Shown piece by piece: positions 18,654-29,727 of a DNA stretch of 64,000 bases. Made by a program: the position numbers and the translations under genes. The notes below the pieces were generated by a model. The model made no database searches, was not told the DNA's origin, and saw nothing but the letters and a program-made list of their open reading frames with translations. Within the stretch, counting starts at the first letter, position 1; every line of letters starts with the position of its first letter. The stretch is from Mycolicibacterium rhodesiae NBB3 (GTDB lineage Bacteria > Actinomycetota > Actinomycetes > Mycobacteriales > Mycobacteriaceae): positions 5,084,001 through 5,148,000 of the forward strand of contig NC_016604.1 of NCBI RefSeq assembly GCF_000230895.2, written 5' to 3'.

Positions 18654-20146
18654 GTGGTGCGGTGCACCCACTCCCGTGACCTGATTCGCCACGTCGCCCT
18701 GGCGTAGTCGAGCTCCGAGTGCGGCCACTGCGTGACGATCCGTCCGGTGGGTGATCGGTAGTAGCTGTCGCATTGGGTCCAGATCGTCCGCTCCAGATCG
18801 GCGGCAATCTGGGTGTTGAAGCCCGATTCGACGTCGGGGCGCACGTCGAGATAGCCACCGCGTCCCGCCAACCGGCTGACCGCGCTCGCCACCATGCGTG
18901 CTCCGGCCTCCAGGACGTAGATGATCGAGTTCGCGCCCTGGTTGGTGTTGGGTCCGTACAACATGAAGAAGTTGGGAAATCCGCTCACAGCGACGCCGAG
19001 ATAGGCCTGGGGGTCCAAACCCCAACGGTCGTGCAAACTTTCACCGCTGAGCCCCACGACCTCGAGTCCCGAGAGATAGTTGCTCGTCTCGAATCCCGTC
19101 GCCATCACCAGGACGTCGACGTCGACGACGCGACCGCTCGTGGTGAGGACGGCCGACTCCGTCACTCGCTCGATCGGATATGTCACGAGTTCGACGTGCG
19201 GACGTTGCAGCGCCAGATAGTACTTCTCGCCGAGCAGGACGCGTTTGCACCGGAACGGGTAACGCGGTGTCAGCGCGTCGCGCATTGCCTCGTCCTCGAC
19301 GTGCTGTCGCAGGAAGTTCTCCGAGAGTTCCTGAACCACCGCCATTCGCGGATGGTCTGGCGTCAATGCGGTGTTGTCGTGCTGTAACTTCCACAGCCGC
19401 CACCGCTCCCGCAATGCGGCCCAGGGAATCCGACGGAATCGGCTGAGCTCGTCGATGCTGTAGGGGCGATCTTCTTTGGGCACCATCCACGGCGGCGTGC
19501 GCTGGAAGACCGTCAACTGCGCTGCGGTGCCTGCGAGTTCGGGGACGACCTGCACCCCGCTGGCTCCGGTGCCGACGACGGCGACCCGCTTCCCCGCCAG
19601 ATCGATACCCGCATCCCACTGCGAGGTGTGCATCAGGTGGCCGGTGAACTCGTCGATCCCCTCGATGTCGGGATAGCGTGGCGCCCCGAACAGCCCCACC
19701 GCGCTGACGACGACGTCCGCGACGAGCGTGCGGCCGTCGGCGAGTTCGATGTCCCAGCGCGTATCAGCTTCGTTCCACACCAGCCTCTGCACACTGGTGC
19801 CGAGCATCAGATGGCGGCGCAGATCGAACTGATCGGCCACGGACTCGAGGTACGAGAGGATCTCGGGCTGGTAGGCGTAGGTACGGGTCCAGTTGCGGTT
19901 CGGCGCGAAGGAAAAGGAGTACAGGTGGCTCTGGATGTCACACGCCGCGCCCGGATAGGTGTTCTGCCGCCAGGTGCCACCGACACCATCGGAACGTTCG
20001 ATGATCACCAGATCGTCGATACCTCTGCGGCGCAACGCGACCGCGGCACCCAGCCCGCCGAAGCCGGCTCCGATGATCGCGACGCGGGGCGATGCACCAC
20101 GGCGGGTCAGCGCGCGAAGGCGGCCGGCGAGGTATCGCCTCCTCAT
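18650..20146 (-). CDS. Flavin-containing monooxygenase of the Baeyer-Villiger type
   Basis: 498 residues. An FAD Rossmann motif GAGFGGLG is at 26-33, the Baeyer-Villiger fingerprint FTGHLMHTSQW at about 167-177 (FxGxxxHTxxW), and the NADPH motif GTGASG near residue 190. Such enzymes insert one oxygen beside a ketone carbonyl to give an ester, or oxidise heteroatoms. The ATG overlaps the stop of the upstream monooxygenase by four bases (20143-20146), so both come from one transcript. The N-terminus is basic and short, with no signal. Substrate unknown; ketone or steroid-like compounds are likely in this lineage. Confidence 0.9.
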   Translation of the reverse strand: MRRRYLAGRLRALTRRGASPRVAIIGAGFGGLGAAVALRRRGIDDLVIIERSDGVGGTWRQNTYPGAACDIQSHLYSFSFAPNRNWTRTYAYQPEILSYLESVADQFDLRRHLMLGTSVQRLVWNEADTRWDIELADGRTLVADVVVSAVGLFGAPRYPDIEGIDEFTGHLMHTSQWDAGIDLAGKRVAVVGTGASGVQVVPELAGTAAQLTVFQRTPPWMVPKEDRPYSIDELSRFRRIPWAALRERWRLWKLQHDNTALTPDHPRMAVVQELSENFLRQHVEDEAMRDALTPRYPFRCKRVLLGEKYYLALQRPHVELVTYPIERVTESAVLTTSGRVVDVDVLVMATGFETSNYLSGLEVVGLSGESLHDRWGLDPQAYLGVAVSGFPNFFMLYGPNTNQGANSIIYVLEAGARMVASAVSRLAGRGGYLDVRPDVESGFNTQIAADLERTIWTQCDSYYRSPTGRIVTQWPHSELDYARATWRIRSREWVHRTT

Positions 20147-21948
20147 CGAGGAATGCCCGTGCGGATTCTGAATCCTTCCGGTGTGCCCTGCGCGCGAGAC
20201 GCTTCGAGGATCTCGGCGTATTCGGTAGGGGCGCCGAAGAAGAAGCTGCCCTGGCGCGTCTTCGCGTTCGCCTGCCCTTCTCGGTTGTAGTAGCCCGGTG
20301 TGCAGGATTTCGCGCGATCAGCGCTCGCTGCGGACCGCGCGATCACCGTGTCGACCCAGTTCGTCTCGGCCTCGACCGTCGCCTCGACCTCGGTTGCGTC
20401 ATGGCTGAGCGCCCAAGCGATCACCTCGGCGGTGTGACGGGCCTGCACGTCGAGAAGATAGGGGAAGTTCACGGTGAATCCCGACTGCGCGATGGACAGG
20501 ATGAAGCAGTTCGGGAATCCGTGGACTGCGAGACCGTGCAGCGTCTGCACCCCGTCGCGCCACTTGTCGGTAAGCGTCAACTCATCTCGTCCGACGATCT
20601 CGAAGCCGGTGCGCCGCGAGTGGTCCGTGCCGACCTCGAAACCCGTTGCGAAGATCAGACAATCGATTCTGTACTCCGTGCCGTCCGCCACTACGCCGCC
20701 GCTGGTGATGCGCTCGACGCCCTTGCCTTTCGTATCGACCAGCGTCACGTTGTCGCGGTTGAACGACTGCAGATAGTCGTCGTGGAAGCAGGGCCGTTTG
20801 CAGAAGTACCCGTACCAGGGTTTCAGCGCTTCGGCGGTCGCGGGATCGGACACGATCGAATCGACACGGGCGCGGATCTCCTCCATCTTGGCGAAGTCGG
20901 CCAGTTCTACTGCGCGCAAACGCTCTTCGTCGGACATTCCCTCGACACGGGTCTGCCTCATGACGAAGAGTTTCTTGACGATGCTCGTCCACGCGTCGTC
21001 GACGAGGTCCTCCTCGGCCTCCCCGCCTGCGGTGAGCAGCTGGAAGTTCTCGACCCGGTGACTCTGCCAGCCGTTCCGCAGTGACTCCGACCACGCCGGA
21101 TCGGTCGGTCGGTTGCCTCGCACGTCGACCGTCGACGGTGTCCGCTGAAACACCAGCAGTTCCTTGGCTGCCGTGGCGAGGTGCGGCACGCACTGGATGG
21201 CGGTGGCGCCGGTCCCGATGATTCCGACCCGCTTGTCGGCCAGCCTCTCCAAATCGGGGCCGGTGTAGTCGTAATCCCACCGGCTGGTGTGGAACGTGTG
21301 TCCCTTGAAGGTCATGATCCCTTCGATACCGGGCAGTTTCGGCTTCTGCAGATAGCCGTTGGCCATCGCGACGAAGCGGGCGCGGATGGCGTCGCCGTGA
21401 TTGGTCGCGATGATCCAACGCAGAGCTTCTGCGTCCCAGCGGATCTCATGGACTTCGGTCTGCAGGCAGATGTCGCGATACAGGTCGTAATGCTCGGCGA
21501 TGCTCTTGCAGTGCGCGAGGATCTCAGGACCCTTTGCGTACTTCTCGGTCGGTACGTACCCCAACTCTTCGAGCAGCGGCATATAGACGTAGGACTCGAC
21601 GTCGCACGCGATCCCCGGGTACCGATTCCAGTACCAGGTTCCGCCCACGTCGGCGGCCTTGTCGATCAGCCGGACGCTCTGCACGCCCAGTTCGCGGAGC
21701 CGGGCACCGGTGAGCAGTCCGCCGAACCCGGCGCCGATGATCGCGACGTCGACCTCGTCGAACAGCGGGGCGCGGGTGAAATCCGGATCGCTCCAGGGAT
21801 CGTTCGCGAAGCCGGCGAACGCCCCCGAGATCTCGACGTATTGCTCGATCCCGTCCGACCGCAGGCGGCGCTCCCGCTCCCTGGCGTATTTCTGCCGCAG
21901 CGCCTCTACGTCGAATTCCACGCCCGGCATCTTTCCGCGAAACAGCAT
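20143..21948 (-). CDS. Baeyer-Villiger monooxygenase, cyclohexanone/phenylacetone type
   Basis: 601 residues, longer than its neighbour and with the N-terminal extension EALRQKYARERERRLR seen in type I cyclic-ketone monooxygenases. FAD motif GAGFGGL near residue 70, fingerprint FKGHTFHTSRW near residue 214, NADPH motif GTGATA near 235. It should use NADPH and oxygen to turn cyclic or linear ketones into lactones or esters. Start taken at ATG 21948; ATG 21930 would fit the family start better but neither has a clean ribosome site. It is the first gene of a two-gene operon with a second, quite different monooxygenase. Confidence 0.92.
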   Translation of the reverse strand: MLFRGKMPGVEFDVEALRQKYARERERRLRSDGIEQYVEISGAFAGFANDPWSDPDFTRAPLFDEVDVAIIGAGFGGLLTGARLRELGVQSVRLIDKAADVGGTWYWNRYPGIACDVESYVYMPLLEELGYVPTEKYAKGPEILAHCKSIAEHYDLYRDICLQTEVHEIRWDAEALRWIIATNHGDAIRARFVAMANGYLQKPKLPGIEGIMTFKGHTFHTSRWDYDYTGPDLERLADKRVGIIGTGATAIQCVPHLATAAKELLVFQRTPSTVDVRGNRPTDPAWSESLRNGWQSHRVENFQLLTAGGEAEEDLVDDAWTSIVKKLFVMRQTRVEGMSDEERLRAVELADFAKMEEIRARVDSIVSDPATAEALKPWYGYFCKRPCFHDDYLQSFNRDNVTLVDTKGKGVERITSGGVVADGTEYRIDCLIFATGFEVGTDHSRRTGFEIVGRDELTLTDKWRDGVQTLHGLAVHGFPNCFILSIAQSGFTVNFPYLLDVQARHTAEVIAWALSHDATEVEATVEAETNWVDTVIARSAASADRAKSCTPGYYNREGQANAKTRQGSFFFGAPTEYAEILEASRAQGTPEGFRIRTGIPR

Positions 21949-22006
21949 TCCGGGTCGTGATTCCGAGGGTTTCGCGACCCGGAATCCTATTTCGGCGTTC
22001 GGTGAG

Positions 22007-24358
<2,352 letters not shown>

Positions 24359-24769
24359 TCAGCTCAGCTCCTGGATGCGCACCATGTTGCCTGCCGGATC
24401 ACGCAACGCGCAGTCACGGACGCCGTACGGCTGCTCGGTCGGCTCCTGCACTATTTCGACGTCGCCGGCCTGAACCCGCTCGAAGGTCGCGTCGAGGTCT
24501 TTGGTGGCCAGATTGATCTGGGCGTACGTGCCCTTGGCCATCATCTCGGCGATGAGGCGACGTTCATCGTCGGTCAGGCCTGGCGTCGCGCTCGGCGGAT
24601 AGAGCACGACATTGGTGTCGGGCTGGTTGGGAGGGCCGACAGTGATCCAGCGCATCGTTCCCTGTCCGACGTCGAGGCGAACCTCGAAGCCGAGGGTGTC
24701 GCGGTAGAAGGCCAGGGAGGCCTCGGGGTCGTCGTGCGGAAGCATGCTGGAGTTGATGGTGATATCCAT
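24359..24769 (-). CDS. Glyoxalase/bleomycin-resistance (VOC) family protein
   Basis: 136 residues. Two beta-alpha-beta-beta-beta units typical of the vicinal oxygen chelate fold: ASLAFYRDTLGFEVRLD in the first and YGVRDCALRDPAGNMVRIQE in the last strand, with Glu near the end as a usual metal ligand. Members isomerise methylglyoxal adducts, cleave rings or sequester bleomycin-like drugs. It sits between an AraC regulator (stop 5 bases upstream) and the UvrA-like ATPase (start directly after its stop). This arrangement fits a small inducible detoxification or antibiotic-resistance operon, which is inference. Confidence 0.85.
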   Translation of the reverse strand: MDITINSSMLPHDDPEASLAFYRDTLGFEVRLDVGQGTMRWITVGPPNQPDTNVVLYPPSATPGLTDDERRLIAEMMAKGTYAQINLATKDLDATFERVQAGDVEIVQEPTEQPYGVRDCALRDPAGNMVRIQELS

Positions 24770-24774
24770 GACGC

Positions 24775-25224
24775 TCACGTTAGGTGCAGCGTTACGGCGG
24801 CCGCTTCTCGATTCCTGATCGGTCTGGTGACCTGCTTCTCCACACAATGCGGAAGGCCTGCTGTCGCGCCGGCAGTCTGGTCGCGATACGCGCTCGGCGG
24901 CAGGCCGACCAATTCGGAAAAGCGGGTGCTGAAGGTCCCGAGGGACTGAAACCCCACCGCGAAGCACACGTCGGTGACGGACATGTCGCCGCGGCGCAGC
25001 AGTGCCATTGCCCGCTCGATTCGCCTGGTCATCAGGTAGGAGTACGGGGACTCGCCGTAAGCGTTCTTGAACTGGCGCGACAGGTGGCCGACCGACATGT
25101 TCACCCCGCGTGCGAGCGCCTCGACGTTGAGAGGCTGAGCGTAATTGCGGTCTATCCGGTCGCGGACCTTGCGCAGCAGCCTGAGGTCGCGCAGGCGCTG
25201 TTCGTCCACCGGCCTGCTGGTCAT
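24775..25224 (-). CDS. AraC-family transcriptional regulator (DNA-binding domain only)
   Basis: About 149 residues from ATG 25224; a TTG at 25272 would add 16. It consists almost only of the double helix-turn-helix of AraC/XylS proteins: LNVEALARGVNMSVGHLSRQF, then SVTDVCFAVGFQSLGTFSTRFSE and GLPPSAYR. There is no separate ligand domain, as in the MarA/SoxS subclass, whose activity is set by its amount in the cell. It is the first gene of a three-gene operon with the glyoxalase and the UvrA-like ATPase and probably controls it. Confidence 0.86.
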   Translation of the reverse strand: MTSRPVDEQRLRDLRLLRKVRDRIDRNYAQPLNVEALARGVNMSVGHLSRQFKNAYGESPYSYLMTRRIERAMALLRRGDMSVTDVCFAVGFQSLGTFSTRFSELVGLPPSAYRDQTAGATAGLPHCVEKQVTRPIRNREAAAVTLHLT

Positions 25225-25317
25225 GCAGGGAATCGTATGTGATTGCAAGCGGGCGCTTTTCGGCCGCTCCAAATCTCGGCGTCCGATGCATGCCGATGCT
25301 GCCGGTAAAATCGCAGC

Positions 25318-25980
25318 ATGGCCGAACGCGTCGCCCTATGGGGAAGGGACATTGACGAGTCATCGGCCGACCTCGACGACGGATACGTCGCCCCGGGCCA
25401 ACACGAGCCGATCACCGAACCGGTTGCGATGGTCGACGGTGGCGACGAACCAATCGGCGATGTCGAAGCGGGACCTGATTCTTTGCACGTGAGACCCGCG
25501 ATCGACCGTCGGCTCGGCTCGGCCAGCAGCACGTTGACGTTCAAACCAGCTCCCACGCCGTGGTACCGCACCGGGCGGGGGTTGGTCGTGCTGATGGGCG
25601 CCATCGGCGTTGTCGTGGTGCTGTCGGTTGTGCCGATGTTGTTGCGTGACTCCGCTCCGGGGCTGGACGAGCCGACGGATGCGCCGCCGACGACGGCGGT
25701 GCTCGCACCGTCAAGCGTCCAGCCGCGGTCCGACAGCAACGCGCCGACCTTGACCAGCCGGCCTGCGCCGCCTCCTCCCCCTGCACCACCGCCGCCACCA
25801 CCGGCGCAGGAGACGCCGGTCTACGTCCCCCGATATCAAGCACCGAGCAGCGAGGCTGCCAGACCCGAAATCGACGTCACGCGCGCACCGATCAGCGTGG
25901 CACCGAAACCCGTGACGCCGATCGACCCACCGCGCACCGGCGGTGGCGGCAACGACAACCGAAGGGGCTTTGGTTGGTGA
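25318..25980 (+). CDS. Single-pass membrane protein with Pro-rich outer domain
   Basis: 220 residues. The first 80 residues are acidic and likely cytoplasmic, one hydrophobic helix follows (about 88-108, LVVLMGAIGVVVVLSVVPML), and the rest is a low-complexity tail rich in Pro, Thr and Ala with runs of eight prolines, ending GGGGNDNRRGFGW. This layout is common among mycobacterial envelope proteins of unknown role. The tail would cross the periplasm. No catalytic motif was found. Divergent from the AraC operon; 93 bases between them hold both promoters. Confidence 0.7.
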   Translation: MAERVALWGRDIDESSADLDDGYVAPGQHEPITEPVAMVDGGDEPIGDVEAGPDSLHVRPAIDRRLGSASSTLTFKPAPTPWYRTGRGLVVLMGAIGVVVVLSVVPMLLRDSAPGLDEPTDAPPTTAVLAPSSVQPRSDSNAPTLTSRPAPPPPPAPPPPPPAQETPVYVPRYQAPSSEAARPEIDVTRAPISVAPKPVTPIDPPRTGGGGNDNRRGFGW

Positions 25981-25992
25981 CTGAGCGTCGCA

Positions 25993-26811
25993 CTACTCGT
26001 AGTTGAGGCCCCGCCGATCGAATGACTGTGTGCTGAAATCGATTTGGGCCGCGGGGTTGGCCACCGCGGTCGTCACTCCGGATCCGAACGCACCGTGATG
26101 GTCGAAAAGCGTGGCCGTCCCGACAGCGATCCCGTCGCATGCCAAGTGCGAGTCACCCTGGATGCAGATCCACTCGTCAACCGGCAGCCGGGACAACGCC
26201 ACGGTCAGATCGCCGTTGATGTAGCCGATGCCGTCGGTGCCGAGATTCGTCACGAGGCTGGTCGCCTCGGCGATCATCGCAGCCCGTACGAACGGCGAGA
26301 CCTTCTCCCCCGCAACGACGTTGATGCCGCGGTTGTAGAAGCGCTTGCGTGAGTCGTTCTGGTGGTCTCCCGGCGTGCGAGTCCAGCCGGCGTCGCTGCC
26401 GACGAACGGCACCACCTGATCGTCGGGTGGTGGCGGCGATGGATGCGGCATCGGTGCGATCCACTGGCGGCCGGGCGGCGCGGACGACCTTCGGTATTGA
26501 ATCAGCGTCGCGCGCGCGACCGCTCGGCCGTCCTGAATCACATCGCATTCCGCGCCACGTACCCGGCGACCGTCGCGCACGACCCGCACATCGACCACCG
26601 TCGAGGCCAACCTGGCCGCACGAAACAGATCGACGGTCAGGCGAGCCGGCATGAACTCCGCCGAGCCACACTGACTCTCCAGAACCTGCGCTGCCAGTCC
26701 CACGACGGCGGGGCCATTGAGGTGATCGTCGCCCCAGTGGCTCAGCGCGAAGCGGGTGGGCATGAACCCGCCGTCCTCGGTGCGCGCGAAATGGGCGGGT
26801 TCCGTTGCCAT
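25993..26811 (-). CDS. Acyl-CoA thioesterase-like, double hotdog
   Basis: 272 residues. Pattern HWGDDHLNGPAVVGLAAQVLE and LTVDLFRAARLAS near the N-terminus, then GRRVRGAECDVIQDGRAVARATL, and in the second half NLGTDGIGYINGDLTVALSRLP and WICIQGDSHLACDGIAVGTATLFD. These fit two consecutive hotdog folds of the TesB type (4HBT_3), which cut acyl-CoA thioesters. The active site cannot be fixed by eye. Cytoplasmic. It lies in the same direction as the PsiE-like gene with a 33-base gap. Confidence 0.78.
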   Translation of the reverse strand: MATEPAHFARTEDGGFMPTRFALSHWGDDHLNGPAVVGLAAQVLESQCGSAEFMPARLTVDLFRAARLASTVVDVRVVRDGRRVRGAECDVIQDGRAVARATLIQYRRSSAPPGRQWIAPMPHPSPPPPDDQVVPFVGSDAGWTRTPGDHQNDSRKRFYNRGINVVAGEKVSPFVRAAMIAEATSLVTNLGTDGIGYINGDLTVALSRLPVDEWICIQGDSHLACDGIAVGTATLFDHHGAFGSGVTTAVANPAAQIDFSTQSFDRRGLNYE

Positions 26812-26844
26812 TCGCGCATCCTCGCACAGCCGCGGTGACGGTCC

Positions 26845-27384
26845 TCAGCGAGAAGTGGCTTTCTCTTGGTCCTCCTCGGCCTGACGCACGTCCTGTTCGG
26901 CCGGATCACCGACGTCTCGCCTGCGCTCGCGCAACACGAAGGCGGCCAACGCCAGCACCAGTACGACCACGCCGAGCACCCCGACCTCGACGACCGCGCG
27001 CGAAAACTGGGGGCCGTCTTTGAGCAGCGTCGCGGCCTCCACGGACAGCACCACGATCTCCTTGATACAGGCCAGGATTCCGACGATGAGAAACGGCTCT
27101 GCGACGATCTCACGCGATCGAAGGCACGACCGAACCGCATACAACAGCTCCACGAAGATGAAGATCAGCAGCAGGCCGTCGAGCACCTCCAGCATGACGA
27201 TCTTGGCGCCGGCGTTCCGCAGGCCCAGCATCGTGTTGAACTGCGCAATGAGCAGGGCGATGGATCCGATGATGAGCACGACGGCGATCGCCCAGTAGAT
27301 GACGTCCTCGAGGAAGCCGAGCGCACGGTCGGCGAACCGCTGGCGTTCCTCCTCGTCAGCATCGTCTTTCGTCGCCCGTGCCAT
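26845..27384 (-). CDS. PsiE-like (phosphate-starvation-inducible E family) membrane protein
   Basis: 179 residues, ATG with GGAGG six bases upstream. Four predicted helices: about 30-50, 65-85, 99-118 and 132-150, with LLLIFIFVELLYAVRSCL and EPFLIVGILACIKEIVVL typical of PsiE. The cytoplasmic ends are charged. PsiE is induced by phosphate starvation in E. coli but its job is unknown. Possibly cotranscribed with the thioesterase gene. Confidence 0.8.
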   Translation of the reverse strand: MARATKDDADEEERQRFADRALGFLEDVIYWAIAVVLIIGSIALLIAQFNTMLGLRNAGAKIVMLEVLDGLLLIFIFVELLYAVRSCLRSREIVAEPFLIVGILACIKEIVVLSVEAATLLKDGPQFSRAVVEVGVLGVVVLVLALAAFVLRERRRDVGDPAEQDVRQAEEDQEKATSR

Positions 27385-27460
27385 GCGTTACCTCCGGATC
27401 GATGCCCCGGTTTACCTGCCCGTCAAAGGAAGATACCCCGAGGTCGGCCGCGTCAATCCC

Positions 27461-28075
27461 TCACCTTCGGGAGGCGAGCACCGTCCACACCGGGCGTCGG
27501 CCCTGTCCGTGCTGACCGACGGCCACGTTCTCGAAGCCCGCCGTGCGGCATTGGGCCGCAAACGATTCCGCCTGCTGTTCGGTCCACCCGTGGCTGGCGA
27601 GACCGGATGCGCCCGGCTCGGTCCTGCGCTCGACGGCGAGTAAGCGCCCGCCGGGACTCAGAAGCCGGCGCGCCTCGCTGAGTCCACGGCCGATGTTCTG
27701 CCAGTGGTGGACAGTCGCCAGCGACCACAGCACAGTCGCGGATCCGTCCGCCAGCGGGACGTTCTCTGCGGTGCCCTCGACCCAGCTGGTACTCGCGTCG
27801 CGGGTGAACGTGCGAGCCAGTCGCAGCATCACGGGTGCGGGATCGACACCGACCACGCTGGCGCCCCGTCTCGCGGCTTCCCGCGCCGCGCCGCCGGGAC
27901 CGCATCCGATGTCGATGACCCGGTCGCCGGCCGAGACGCCGGTGACATCAGCGGCCAGCCGTGCGTTGGCGCGGCCCATCCACAGCAGAACCAATCCGAC
28001 GATCGCGCCAGTCACACCTGAAAACCCCGGATGGTCGGCGTGATGGTTGACCGGTAAACCCTCCGGCGCAGTCAT
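27461..28075 (-). CDS. Class I SAM-dependent methyltransferase
   Basis: 204 residues. SAM-binding motif I VIDIGCGPGGAA (53-64), acidic residue in SVVGVDPAPVM (73-83), and motif PLADGSATVLWSLATVHHW (107-125) are all of the UbiE/COQ5-like Methyltransf_11 type. The N-terminal AIVGLVLLWMG may contact membrane lipid. Start ATG 28075 overlaps the stop of the membrane protein upstream by ATGA, so the two are coupled. The substrate is unknown, though a lipid-like molecule is plausible. Confidence 0.86.
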   Translation of the reverse strand: MTAPEGLPVNHHADHPGFSGVTGAIVGLVLLWMGRANARLAADVTGVSAGDRVIDIGCGPGGAAREAARRGASVVGVDPAPVMLRLARTFTRDASTSWVEGTAENVPLADGSATVLWSLATVHHWQNIGRGLSEARRLLSPGGRLLAVERRTEPGASGLASHGWTEQQAESFAAQCRTAGFENVAVGQHGQGRRPVWTVLASRR

Positions 28076-28752
28076 GGTCCCTCCCCTTCGATTCGTCGCA
28101 GCCGCTCCCACGGCCAGGTCATCGCTGCCCATACCCCCGCCACGAGCACCGCACCGACCAGCACGTACCACGGCCACGGTCCCATCACATCCAGCAGGGA
28201 CGGGGTGGTCGGCTTCGCGTTCAGGAAGCCGTAGTTGCTTCCGGCGATGGTGTTGAACGTCATCGTCACCACGACCCACGTCACGGTAACCACCACCACG
28301 AACCGGTAGCTTCGCCATCCGGGACGCATGCGCCGGCCCCAGGTGAGGTAGATGGCGGCCCAGACGACGAGCAGGTGGATCGCCCAGAATCCCAGAAACT
28401 GGTAGTTCGGGAAGTCCGGCCCGGTCAGCACCGGCGAGATCAACGCCTGCACGCTGAGCGCCAGTCCCCAGTAGTACGTCAGCACGTACGCCCACTGCCG
28501 CTGCGACCACATGGCGTACGCCGTCACCATGGTTGCCAGATCGGTGAGGTGTAGCGGCACCGACCACCGCACATCGGGCGGGAACAGCGCGTTGACGAAC
28601 GCGGCGGCATAGATCGCCGCGGTGATCACGCCCACGACACGACCAAAACGACGTGCTTGACGCGCGCTCTGCCTGCGGCCGAGCCACATCACGGCCAGCG
28701 CACCCGCCACGAAGACCGTCAGGGCGCCCCAGTGTGACGGGCCGTACGCCAC
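28072..28752 (-). CDS. TIGR02206/YwaF-like membrane protein
   Basis: 226 residues, GTG start. About seven hydrophobic helices, with PLHLTDLATMVTAYAMWSQ, LTYYWGLALSVQALISPVL, IHLLVVWAAIYLTWGRRMRP and TFNTIAGSNYGFLNAKP. The last, with YGFL and KP, is characteristic of the TIGR02206 (YwaF) integral membrane family, whose function is unknown. It overlaps the methyltransferase start by four bases. The pair may modify or move a lipid-linked compound, but this is a guess. Confidence 0.78.
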   Translation of the reverse strand: MAYGPSHWGALTVFVAGALAVMWLGRRQSARQARRFGRVVGVITAAIYAAAFVNALFPPDVRWSVPLHLTDLATMVTAYAMWSQRQWAYVLTYYWGLALSVQALISPVLTGPDFPNYQFLGFWAIHLLVVWAAIYLTWGRRMRPGWRSYRFVVVVTVTWVVVTMTFNTIAGSNYGFLNAKPTTPSLLDVMGPWPWYVLVGAVLVAGVWAAMTWPWERLRRIEGEGP

Positions 28753-28860
28753 GAAGTCACCGCGTGTGTTGATCTCATTATTCTCGCCCGGCGTTCACCG
28801 GCGGCGCTTTGGGGTAGATAGTGGGTGGACATCACGAGGGGACGCATTCAGGTGATTGAG

Positions 28861-29727
28861 ATGAAGCATCTCGAGCTGCACGGTGACCGCGTGGCCTACC
28901 AGGATGAGGGTTCCGGGCCCCAAACGCTGGTGCTGATCCACGGAATGGCCGGAAGTTCTCAGACCTGGCGGGCGGTGATCCCCCAGCTGTCCCGGAGATA
29001 CCGGGTCATTGCGCCTGACCTGCTGGGTCACGGGCAATCCGCGAAGCCGCGAGGCGACTACTCGCTTGGTGCGTTCGCGGTGTGGCTGCGGGATCTGCTC
29101 GACGAGCTGGAGGTGTCGCGGGCGACGATCATCGGCCAATCGCTCGGCGGTGGCGTCGCCATGCAGTTCGTCTACCAACATCCCGACTTTTGCGATCGGC
29201 TGATTCTCATCAGCAGCGGAGGGTTGGGGCCCGACGTCGGTTGGACGCTGCGATTGCTGTCCGCACCCGGGGCCGAACTACTGCTTCCGGTCATCGCCCC
29301 GCGTCCGGTGCTCAGTGCGGGCAACAAAGTGCGCTCGTGGTTCACCACGGCCGGCATCCAGTCCCCACGGGGTGCGGAGATGTGGAGCGCCTACTCATCG
29401 CTGTCGGATGCCGAGACGCGACAGGCGTTTCTGCGCACACTGCGGTCGGTGGTCGACCATCGCGGTCAGGCGGTGAGCGCGATGAACCGCCTACACCTGA
29501 CTTCCGATATGCCCACGATGGTGATCTGGGGCGACCAGGATCGCATCATTCCCGTCGAGCACGGCTATGCCGTCCATGAAGCACGTCCGGGAAGCAGGCT
29601 CGAAGTGCTCGCCGGCGTCGGTCACTTCCCCCATGTCGAACGGCCGAGCGAGGTGGTGGATCTGATCGACGACTTCATCAACACCTCCGGTCAGCCGGAT
29701 GCGCCACGCCTGCGCACGAATCGGTAA
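28861..29727 (+). CDS. Alpha/beta hydrolase
   Basis: 288 residues from ATG 28861, chosen because AGGTGA lies just upstream and the fold starts at once; an in-frame GTG at 28825 would add 12 residues. Oxyanion loop LIHGMAGSS, nucleophile elbow GQSLGGG (Ser), acid in WGDQDRIIP, and His in GVGHFPH complete the triad. The active site fits a serine hydrolase or C-C bond hydrolase. No signal peptide. The end overlaps the convergent permease gene by 37 bases. Confidence 0.88.
   Translation: MKHLELHGDRVAYQDEGSGPQTLVLIHGMAGSSQTWRAVIPQLSRRYRVIAPDLLGHGQSAKPRGDYSLGAFAVWLRDLLDELEVSRATIIGQSLGGGVAMQFVYQHPDFCDRLILISSGGLGPDVGWTLRLLSAPGAELLLPVIAPRPVLSAGNKVRSWFTTAGIQSPRGAEMWSAYSSLSDAETRQAFLRTLRSVVDHRGQAVSAMNRLHLTSDMPTMVIWGDQDRIIPVEHGYAVHEARPGSRLEVLAGVGHFPHVERPSEVVDLIDDFINTSGQPDAPRLRTNR

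Noticed and set aside
20092..21084. 330-residue plus-strand frame
   Set aside because: Antisense to the larger Baeyer-Villiger monooxygenase with all its motifs.
28076..28687. N-terminal extension of the methyltransferase frame
   Set aside because: Antigenic look of shifted frame over the membrane protein gene; ATG 28075 with ATGA overlap is a better start.
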